From positions 1 through 47,036 of IMG/VR virus record IMGVR_UViG_3300035438_000334: DNA of 47,036 nucleotides; one strand, 5' to 3'. Source of the DNA: a virus. Below, piece after piece: positions 42,035-47,036 of the stretch (its first letter is position 1; each line of letters starts with the position of its first letter). A program made the translations under genes and the position numbers. The notes beneath the pieces were generated by a model, which worked only from the letters and a program-made list of their open reading frames with translations, ran no database searches and was not told where the DNA came from.

Positions 42035-42358
42035 ATGTTAAAGCCAGTATTTGAAGATGTAACAAACTTTAATTGCAGTGACTTGTATTTAAGATCTGTT
42101 GGTGCACCAGCAGGTAATAAGATTTGGGGAACCTGTCATGAAATTGCTCACATGCTTATTGAAAAAAATATATCCTATGGCAACTCTGCCCTTGAGCCAG
42201 CAAGAATATTTTCGACGGCGGATTCAGCAGAACAATTAAAAGTTCGTATAGATGATAAACTAAATAGAGTAAAGAATAACCAAGGATACGCTGGGGATAA
42301 TGATATTGATGATTTAATTGGATACCTTATTCTATATAAAATAGCTAAATCCAGTTGA
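42035..42358 (+). CDS. DUF1599-like (nucleotide-modification-associated) protein
   Basis: A 107-residue protein. 'EKNISYGNSALEPARIF' with 'LKVRIDDKLNRVKNN' and 'DNDIDDLIGYLILYKIA' follows the pattern of small helical phage proteins annotated as nucleotide-modification-associated domain 1. That family is found beside DNA base-modification genes, but its role here is not shown. The ribosome site AAAGGCGG lies before the ATG. Confidence 0.62.
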   Translation: MLKPVFEDVTNFNCSDLYLRSVGAPAGNKIWGTCHEIAHMLIEKNISYGNSALEPARIFSTADSAEQLKVRIDDKLNRVKNNQGYAGDNDIDDLIGYLILYKIAKSS

Positions 42359-42383
42359 TTTTTTAGTCGACTAAGAGTATACT
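42355..42383 (+). promoter_or_regulatory. Sigma-A-type promoter for the terminase operon, leaderless
   Basis: TTGATT (42355-42360), a 17-base spacer and TATACT (42378-42383). The small-terminase ATG at 42391 lies at the predicted start site, and no ribosome site lies between, so a leaderless message is expected. Confidence 0.78.
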
Positions 42384-42390
42384 CTACTAT

Positions 42391-42930
42391 ATGTCCGAAA
42401 TTGAATTAGCCGATCACTTTGATCGCATGAACGTAGTAGTCTCAGAACTGCTTAAGGGAAACAACCCAACCCAAATTGCCACCGTAACAGGCTTTAAGAG
42501 AGCCGAAGTGGTCGAGTTGATAGGTGAGTGGAAGAGCGTCGTTCACAACGACACAGCGGCCCGTGAAAGGGCTAAAGAGGCTATCTCTGGAGCAGACCAA
42601 CACTATGCAATGCTTATTAAAGAAGCGTGGAAAACCGTTGAAGATGCAGATCAGGCGGGACAACTAAATGTTAAATCAGGAGCACTAAAGCTTATTGCCG
42701 ATATCGAAGGTAAAAGAATTGGAATGCTTCAAGAAGTAGGCTTGCTAGATAATGCTGAGTTAGCAAATCAAATTGCAGAGACAGAACGCAAGCAAGATAT
42801 CCTAGTTAAAATATTAAAAGAAGTTACAGCCTCATGTCCTAAATGCAAGATGGATGTTGCAAAGCGCTTATCACAAATTACTGGAGTGGTAGAGCCTATA
42901 GAGATTATAGAGGAAGTTAGTGGATCTTAA
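42391..42930 (+). CDS. Small terminase subunit-like protein
   Basis: A 179-residue protein immediately before the large terminase gene. An N-terminal helix-turn-helix ('NPTQIATVTGFKRAEVVELI', residues 25-45) would recognise DNA, and a helical middle ('DQHYAMLIKEAWKTVEDADQ') could form the oligomer. The C-terminus has 'CPKCKMDVAKRL', a possible two-cysteine metal site. It would recognise packaging sites and stimulate the large subunit. It starts without a leader. Confidence 0.75.
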   Translation: MSEIELADHFDRMNVVVSELLKGNNPTQIATVTGFKRAEVVELIGEWKSVVHNDTAARERAKEAISGADQHYAMLIKEAWKTVEDADQAGQLNVKSGALKLIADIEGKRIGMLQEVGLLDNAELANQIAETERKQDILVKILKEVTASCPKCKMDVAKRLSQITGVVEPIEIIEEVSGS

Positions 42931-44710
42931 TTTTAATGATTTAATTGATATGCTGGACGGCGAAGAGTTTGATGAACGCCCAGTAGATCTAAGAACATTT
43001 GTCCAAAGCCCAGAATATTTAGGCCTTCCACCACTATCTGAATATCAATATACCCTTATTGAAAAGAGTTCGCAAATTTATAAAGAGTCCACTCTTGTAA
43101 AATTGTTTGGCGAAGAAGAAGGCGTTAGAATGTTTAAGCAAACAGCCAATGAGGTCGTTGCTCAGCTAGGTAAAGGATCTGGAAAAGATTACTGCTCAAC
43201 CATATCGGTTGCCTATATAGTATATTTACTATTGTGTCTTAAAGATCCAGCATCGTATTATGGAAAGCCTCCTGGAGACTCAATTGATATTATCAATATT
43301 GCTATTAACGCACAGCAGGCAAACAACGTATTCTTTAAAGGGTTTAGAACACGCATCGATAAGTCTCCTTGGTTTGTTGGAAAGTACACAGAAAAAGCTT
43401 CTGAAATTAAATTTAATAAAAACATTACAGTTCACTCAGGTCACTCAGAGCGTGAAGCATGGGAAGGGTATAACGTAATCGTTGTTATCCTTGACGAAAT
43501 TTCTGGCTTTAGCGTAGAAAATACCACTGGTCATGAGCAAGCAAAGACTGGAAGTCTTATCTATGAGATGTATCGTGCCTCTGTAGACTCACGTTTTCCA
43601 GACTATGGAAAGGTTATTCTTCTATCATTCCCTAGATATAAGAACGATTACATACAGCAAAGATATGATGACGTTGTGGCGGAAAAAGAAGTTATAACTA
43701 GAACTCATCACTTTAAGCTAGACGATCTGCTTCCAGACGGAACAGAAGGCAATGAGTTTGATATAGAGTGGGAAGAGGATCACATTATCTCCTACAAGTA
43801 TCCTAGAATGTACGCCCTGCGTAGACCCACATGGGAAATTAATCCAACAAGAAGCATAGATGACTTTAAAGTTGCTTTCTATAAGAATGCTCCAGATGCC
43901 CTAGGAAGATTTGCCTGCATGCCATCAGAAGCAATTGATGCATTTTTTAAGTCCCGTGAAAAAATTGAAAAAGCATTTAGTAATATGGCATTAGCCGTAG
44001 ATGACTTTGGAAGATTTGAAACCTGGTTTGCACCAGATCCAGACAAGGAATACTTCTTACACGTTGACCTTGCACAAAAGCATGACCATTGCGCTGTTTC
44101 TATGGCTCATGTACAGAAGTGGGTAAATGTAAAAGTAACTGATACATATTCTCAGCCAGCCCCTATTGTTGAAGTAGATGTTGTTAGATACTGGACTCCT
44201 ACGCCAGACAAGTCTGTGGACTTTACAGAAGTTAAAGACTACATTCTGTCTCTTAGGACAAAAGGGTTTAAGATTCGTGTCTGTACGTTTGACCGATGGA
44301 ATTCACACGACATGATGCAGCAATTAAAACAATACGGCATTCACACAGAAACATTGTCGGTTGCAAAGAAGCATTACGATGATATGGCCATGGTTGTTGC
44401 AGAAGACAGGTTAAGCGGACCAGCAATTAAATTGCTTATAGACGAATTGCTTCAATTAAAAATTATGAGAGATAAGGTTGACCACCCAAGAAAAGGTTCT
44501 AAAGACTTGGCTGATGCTGTTTGCGGTTCTGTTTACAACGCAATTAGTAGAAGCAGGCCACAAAACAATGAAGAGATAGATATACATACCTATAGCTCCT
44601 TGAAGTGGGATAGAGAAAAAGAAGAAGATGAAGTAGTAATGAACATGATAAGACCACCGAGGATGCCTAAAAACTTATCAGATGTATTAGACGGAATGGA
44701 AATAGTATGA
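42920..44710 (+). CDS. Large terminase subunit
   Basis: A 596-residue packaging motor. Walker A is 'GKGSGKD' at 84-90, with 'VVAQLGKGSGKDYCS' as the surrounding adenine-binding region, and Walker B 'VIVVILDE' lies near 186-193. The C-terminal nuclease has 'HVDLAQKHDHCAVS' near 382-395 and 'SKDLADAVCGSVYNAI' near 528-543, with RNase H-like metal-binding aspartates. It translocates and cleaves phage DNA. The start is GTG, overlapping the small subunit by 11 bases. Confidence 0.93.
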   Translation: MDLNFNDLIDMLDGEEFDERPVDLRTFVQSPEYLGLPPLSEYQYTLIEKSSQIYKESTLVKLFGEEEGVRMFKQTANEVVAQLGKGSGKDYCSTISVAYIVYLLLCLKDPASYYGKPPGDSIDIINIAINAQQANNVFFKGFRTRIDKSPWFVGKYTEKASEIKFNKNITVHSGHSEREAWEGYNVIVVILDEISGFSVENTTGHEQAKTGSLIYEMYRASVDSRFPDYGKVILLSFPRYKNDYIQQRYDDVVAEKEVITRTHHFKLDDLLPDGTEGNEFDIEWEEDHIISYKYPRMYALRRPTWEINPTRSIDDFKVAFYKNAPDALGRFACMPSEAIDAFFKSREKIEKAFSNMALAVDDFGRFETWFAPDPDKEYFLHVDLAQKHDHCAVSMAHVQKWVNVKVTDTYSQPAPIVEVDVVRYWTPTPDKSVDFTEVKDYILSLRTKGFKIRVCTFDRWNSHDMMQQLKQYGIHTETLSVAKKHYDDMAMVVAEDRLSGPAIKLLIDELLQLKIMRDKVDHPRKGSKDLADAVCGSVYNAISRSRPQNNEEIDIHTYSSLKWDREKEEDEVVMNMIRPPRMPKNLSDVLDGMEIV

Positions 44711-44964
44711 GTATATATCAAGAGAGAGCAAAAGAGTGTAAGTGTTGTGGAAAGCATGTGCCACTTCCTACAGTTTTAAAAGAATATAACGGCACCCCGC
44801 TATGCCCTACAACCTTTTCTAATGTTGTAGAGTATAAGAGAATATGGAAATCTTCTGGGTCTAGGCCAATGGGTAGTGTCAGAAAACATTTTTCTGAATA
44901 TGTCCAGCAATTAGTAGAAACAACTATAGATAAGAATGAAGATGGAACCGTAAATGAGTCTTGA
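44707..44964 (+). CDS. Small zinc-finger protein after terminase
   Basis: An 85-residue protein. 'ECKCCGKHV' and 'PLCPTTF' supply three or four cysteines near the N-terminus for a zinc site, followed by basic helices. The ATG overlaps the terminase stop (ATGA). HNH-type endonucleases often sit here in siphoviruses, but no HNH residues are visible, so I leave the function open. Confidence 0.65.
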   Translation: MSIYQERAKECKCCGKHVPLPTVLKEYNGTPLCPTTFSNVVEYKRIWKSSGSRPMGSVRKHFSEYVQQLVETTIDKNEDGTVNES

Positions 44965-45286
44965 AGACAAAAACGATGACGAAGTTCTTGCGTACTATCT
45001 AGAAATAGGAGTTGTTAATCTAGAGGGTATGGATGAAAATGGCGAACTTATTTATTCTATTGATCAAGAAATGGCTAAGGAGTATGCTCCTGAGCTATGG
45101 CAGTCCCATATTGATTATGTTGATAAATCCTTAATGAATTTATATGAGGCGGGACTTGCAGAAATTGAGTACGATGAAGATTTGCAGGCAACAATACATT
45201 TGAGTCCAGAAGGACAAAAGTTGGCTAAAGAAATGGGCATGATAGAAATAGACCCTACTACATTTAGGGATATTCCAAACGATTAA
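44954..45286 (+). CDS. Hypothetical winged-helix-like protein
   Basis: A 110-residue acidic protein. 'DYVDKSLMNLYEAGLAEIEYDEDLQATIHLSPEG' looks like a helix followed by a winged beta hairpin, as in small winged-helix regulators. It overlaps the preceding gene by 11 bases and is the last gene of the packaging operon. Regulation of the next promoter is possible but not shown. Confidence 0.6.
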   Translation: MSLEDKNDDEVLAYYLEIGVVNLEGMDENGELIYSIDQEMAKEYAPELWQSHIDYVDKSLMNLYEAGLAEIEYDEDLQATIHLSPEGQKLAKEMGMIEIDPTTFRDIPND

Positions 45287-45292
45287 AAATTA

Positions 45293-45328
45293 TGATATAA
45301 TTATATTAGGATGCCCATTAGGGGTCCT
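45293..45328 (+). promoter_or_regulatory. Promoter with a hairpin starting at its transcription start
   Basis: TGA-TATAAT (45293-45301) is followed about seven bases later by a hairpin: AGGAT (45308-45312) with GTCCT (45324-45328), and CCC (45314-45316) with GGG (45321-45323), one base bulged. Ribosome site AGGAGG follows near 45352. Confidence 0.65.
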
Positions 45329-45362
45329 ATAAATTAACTTATTCGCTTGAAGGAGGAATAAT

Positions 45363-45782
45363 ATGGTAACAACATATACATGGGATCTTTTCAAGGATCC
45401 CTTTTTTATTGGCTTTAATCGTGAAATTGAAAGAATGGCTAACGTGCACAATGCTGCATCACGCCAATCATATCCACCATACGATGTACTAAAGCTAGAC
45501 GAAGATACATATCAGGTATCTCTTGCGGTTGCAGGATTCACAAAAGAAGACATTAGTCTATCTGTAGATAACGGAACATTGGTTATTTCTGGAGAAATTA
45601 CCGAGATCACCGACGCAGAAGTTTTGCATAAAGGAATCGCTGCACGTAAATTCACAAGGTCTTTTGCTCTAGGAGAGTACATGGAAGTATCCAGTGCATC
45701 TCTTAAGGACGGAATGCTTAATATTAATATTATTAGGCTGGTTCCTGAAGACAAGAAGCCAAAGACTATCAAGATCAAATAA
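45363..45782 (+). CDS. Hsp20/alpha-crystallin small heat-shock protein
   Basis: A 139-residue chaperone. The N-terminal arm ('TWDLFKDPFFIGF') resembles the 'WDPF' start of this family. The alpha-crystallin core runs from about residue 35 ('YPPYDVLKLDEDTYQVSLAVAGFTKEDISLSVDNG') to 125, including 'LKDGMLNINI', with an I-x-I-like end ('KTIKIK'). It prevents aggregation of unfolded proteins and is a known auxiliary gene in some phages. It has its own promoter, a hairpin leader and a terminator-like hairpin inside codons 7-15, so its expression may be conditional. Confidence 0.88.
   Translation: MVTTYTWDLFKDPFFIGFNREIERMANVHNAASRQSYPPYDVLKLDEDTYQVSLAVAGFTKEDISLSVDNGTLVISGEITEITDAEVLHKGIAARKFTRSFALGEYMEVSSASLKDGMLNINIIRLVPEDKKPKTIKIK
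45382..45407 (+). terminator. Intrinsic terminator inside the first codons of Hsp20
   Basis: GGGATCTT (45382-45389) pairs with AGGATCCC (45394-45401) around a four-base loop, followed by six T. The stem is eight pairs including one G-T. It lies about 80 bases after the promoter and inside codons 7-15. It may work as an attenuator that moving ribosomes suppress. Confidence 0.82.
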
Positions 45783-45786
45783 ATAG

Positions 45787-45792
45787 TATAAT
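45787..45792 (+). promoter_or_regulatory. -10 promoter driving a structured leader or small RNA
   Basis: TATAAT directly after the Hsp20 stop, without a clear -35. The predicted start is near 45799, essentially at the first base-paired position of the structure from 45797. Confidence 0.55.
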
Positions 45793-45796
45793 AGAT

Positions 45797-45868
45797 ATCT
45801 GCACCCCGTCACTGGGGAGTCGCAGATTTGGGCATCGCTGCCCAGGATAGTCGGGGGAGACAGCGACT
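45797..45868 (+). ncRNA. Candidate structured RNA with alternative folds
   Basis: No good open frame lies here. Three hairpins can form: ATCTGC (45797-45802) with GCAGAT (45822-45827) enclosing CCCC/GGGG; TGGGCA (45829-45834) with TGCCCA (45839-45844); and AGTCG (45849-45853) with CGACT (45864-45868). Competing pairings exist: TCGCTG (45835-45840) with CAGCGA (45861-45866), and AGTCGC (45818-45823) with GCGACT (45863-45868). Together they look like a switch or a compact small RNA in front of the nuclease gene. It matches no tRNA, and no known RNA class was recognised. Confidence 0.6.
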
Positions 45869-45877
45869 TTAAATAAC

Positions 45878-45886
45878 TGGTATAGT
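45878..45886 (+). promoter_or_regulatory. Second extended -10 promoter before the nuclease
   Basis: TGG-TATAGT lies just after the structured region. It would allow transcription of the nuclease with or without the structured leader. No -35 is evident. Confidence 0.45.
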
Positions 45887-45933
45887 CCTGAGTATGACTG
45901 TAAAAAACTGCTCATTTAAATTAAGGGAGAGAT

Positions 45934-46341
45934 ATGTTTGAATACAGAGTTAAGCAAGTACTAAAAGTAGTAGACGGAGATACAATTGACGTTGACATCG
46001 ATCTTGGGTTCAGCATATCATACTCTCAAAGATTAAGATTGGCTGGTATTGATACACCAGAATCTAGAACAACAGATAAGTTTGAAAAAACATTAGGGTT
46101 AGAGTCAAAAGAGTATCTTAAGTCTAAGCTAAAAGATTCTAAAGACATTGTTGTAAAAACAGAAAAGCCAGATAGCTCGGAAAAGTATGGCAGAATACTT
46201 GGATGGGTTTATGTTAATGGAGACACAAAGTCTCTTAATGAGCAGATGATTGAAGATGGATATGCGTGGGGATACATGGGGGAAACTAAAGTCAAAGACT
46301 TCTCGGCTTTAGCTGAAAAGAGAAAAAATAGCGGTAAGTAA
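45934..46341 (+). CDS. Thermonuclease-like (SNase) endonuclease
   Basis: A 135-residue nuclease of the staphylococcal thermonuclease fold. It has 'VLKVVDGDTIDVDIDLGF' with Asp residues for Ca2+, 'RLRLAGIDTPESR' with the key Arg and Glu, and 'EKYGRILGWVYVNG' with the second Arg. No signal peptide is visible, so it should act in the cytoplasm. A role in degrading host or competing DNA is plausible. Ribosome site AAGGGAGA precedes the ATG. Confidence 0.88.
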   Translation: MFEYRVKQVLKVVDGDTIDVDIDLGFSISYSQRLRLAGIDTPESRTTDKFEKTLGLESKEYLKSKLKDSKDIVVKTEKPDSSEKYGRILGWVYVNGDTKSLNEQMIEDGYAWGYMGETKVKDFSALAEKRKNSGK

Positions 46342-46526
46342 TGCCTATATACGAATACAGGTGTGAATGTTCACCAGAAATCATTGTTGCAAAAGAAAGA
46401 TCTATAACTTCTATCGAACCCAGTTATCTATGTAACGAATGTGGTAAAAGATTACAAAGACATTACGGCTCATTTGGTATACAGTTTAAAGGTAACGGGT
46501 TTTATAAAACAGATAATGTTAAGTAA
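46341..46526 (+). CDS. FmdB-like zinc-ribbon protein
   Basis: A 61-residue protein. 'PIYEYRCECSPE' and 'YLCNECGKR' form a zinc ribbon, and 'IQFKGNGFYKTD' matches the conserved end of FmdB family regulatory proteins. The ATG overlaps the nuclease stop (TAATG), so the two are co-transcribed. The usual role of this family is unclear; regulation is suggested by the name only. Confidence 0.8.
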   Translation: MPIYEYRCECSPEIIVAKERSITSIEPSYLCNECGKRLQRHYGSFGIQFKGNGFYKTDNVK

Positions 46527-46541
46527 TTTAAACTAACATTC

Positions 46542-46550
46542 TGCTATAAT
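46542..46550 (+). promoter_or_regulatory. Extended -10 promoter of the secreted-protein gene
   Basis: TGC-TATAAT without a clear -35. The predicted start near 46557 is at the base of a long hairpin. Confidence 0.65.
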
Positions 46551-46552
46551 AT

Positions 46553-46582
46553 CTAAGTAAGCAAAAGTATTGCATTACTTAG
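46553..46582 (+). promoter_or_regulatory. Leader hairpin overlapping the ribosome binding site
   Basis: CTAAGTAAGCAA (46553-46564) pairs with TTGC (46570-46573), then, after one bulged base, TTACTTAG (46575-46582). The right arm reaches into the AGGAG at 46581-46585, so folding could mask the ribosome site. The first bases lie before the predicted start, so the true start decides how much of the stem is made. Confidence 0.62.
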
Positions 46583-46593
46583 GAGATACCTAG

Positions 46594-47036
46594 TTGACTA
46601 GAAAGTTAAAGTACTTTTTAACCAGCCTCTTTATTGTGGGCTGGCTTTTTCTTTTTAGTCCTAACCTTGCTAATGCCGATGAGCCTCCAGCGCCTTCAGA
46701 GCAGGTTGTTGTAAGCCCTGCACAGCAAGCAGTAAATACAGCCATTGCAACTGCAACTACAGAAGTTGCACAGGCCATAGCAGCATCAGATACGGCCACT
46801 GTCACAACAGCAACAGCTGTACAGGCAGTAACAACATCTAATACGGCAGTAACTGAGGCAACAACGGCTGTGACTGCAGCAACCACCGCAGTGGCGGAAG
46901 TATCTAATGTATCCACAGCGGTAGAGACAGCAACAGCAGTTGTTCAAACAATTACTTCAACGGTAGCATCCGTTACAGAAGCCGTAGCAGCAATCCCAGT
47001 AAGCGCTACAACTCAAACACCAGAGGTTGTAGCAGC
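46594..47036 (+). CDS. Secreted Ala/Thr/Val-rich protein, open at window end
   Basis: The frame opens at TTG, nine bases after AGGAG, and stays open to the last base (147 complete codons). Residues 1-28 form a signal peptide: basic 'TRKLKY', a hydrophobic 'FLTSLFIVGWLFLF' core, and 'NLANA' before 'DEPP', a good signal-peptidase I site after residue 28. The mature part is almost only Ala, Thr, Val, Ser and Glu, with seven-residue units such as 'TAVTEAT' and 'TAVTAAT', suggesting a long coiled-coil rod. The function is unknown; exported superinfection, adhesion or envelope proteins are candidates. No ATG is available nearby. Confidence 0.75.
   Translation, partial: MTRKLKYFLTSLFIVGWLFLFSPNLANADEPPAPSEQVVVSPAQQAVNTAIATATTEVAQAIAASDTATVTTATAVQAVTTSNTAVTEATTAVTAATTAVAEVSNVSTAVETATAVVQTITSTVASVTEAVAAIPVSATTQTPEVVA
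46622..46656 (+). terminator. Terminator-like hairpin inside the signal-peptide codons
   Basis: CCAGCCT (46622-46628) pairs with GGGCTGG (46638-46644), with one G-T pair, around a nine-base loop, followed by CTTTTTCTTTTT. It encodes part of the hydrophobic core of the signal peptide. Its place, about 65 bases after the predicted transcription start, fits attenuation. Confidence 0.7.

Noticed and set aside
42920-44710. Terminase at the far end from the portal as evidence of rearrangement
   Set aside because: The window can be an arbitrary cut of a circularly permuted or longer genome. Both ends cut through genes, so order across the gap is unknown.
45797-45868. The structured stretch as a tRNA or tmRNA
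   Set aside because: There is no T-arm consensus, no acceptor stem enclosing the arms and no CCA-like end. The length and stems do not make a cloverleaf.
46590-46916. Long antisense frame opposite the secreted-protein gene (108 codons, Ala/Val/Thr-rich)
   Set aside because: It mirrors the low-complexity + strand codons. The + strand frame has a signal peptide, ribosome site and promoter, and the antisense one has none.

Overview
The window is about 47 kb of densely packed, AT-rich DNA. Every credible gene reads on the + strand, and neighbours commonly overlap by 1-20 bases (ATGA, TAATG and GTGA junctions). The gene content is that of a tailed dsDNA phage with a long non-contractile tail (siphovirus type). 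ATG, GTG and TTG starts are all used. Promoters are mostly extended -10 boxes (TGn-TATAAT), and at two genes the -10 sits so close to the start codon that a leaderless mRNA is expected. That style, the tail proteins with Ig/FnIII-like domains, and a polymerase III alpha with an intact-looking PHP domain suggest an actinobacterial host, perhaps an aquatic one. The host is an inference and is not shown directly. Both ends cut through genes, so this is part of a larger genome. No endolysin, integrase or repressor was recognised inside it.

Region 1 (1-8.3 kb) is head and neck: portal, fused prohead protease-scaffold, major capsid protein, a small head protein, an Ig-fused connector, stopper, neck/tail component, tail terminator and major tail protein. 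Strong intrinsic terminators follow the capsid and major tail genes. Region 2 (8.3-27.2 kb) is tail: an assembly chaperone pair joined by a -1 frameshift signal, a 2171-residue tape measure, distal tail and hub proteins, several Ig/FnIII/LamG-like fibre proteins, short coiled-coil proteins and a lectin-like protein.

Region 3 (27.3-42.4 kb) is replication, recombination and metabolism. It encodes a metallophosphoesterase, DnaB-like helicase, DnaG-like primase, an SSB-like protein, DnaE, a MazG-like hydrolase and RecA. It also has two different candidate Holliday-junction nucleases, a Cas4/RecB-like nuclease with four cysteines, a PduO-type cobalamin adenosyltransferase, a GT25-like glycosyltransferase, a class I methyltransferase and many small zinc-finger or membrane proteins. 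Region 4 (42.4-45.3 kb) is the packaging module, with small and large terminase.

Region 5 (45.3-47.0 kb) differs from the rest. Hsp20, a thermonuclease-like nuclease with a FmdB-like zinc ribbon, and a Sec-exported Ala/Thr/Val-rich protein each follow their own promoter and a structured leader. Two of these genes carry textbook intrinsic-terminator hairpins inside their first 20 codons. Between Hsp20 and the nuclease lies a roughly 72-nt stretch able to form several hairpins, some mutually exclusive, beginning at a predicted transcription start. This cluster of candidate riboregulators is the most likely place for undescribed biology. The main secondary points are the cobalamin adenosyltransferase as an auxiliary gene and the domain inserted in the tape measure.
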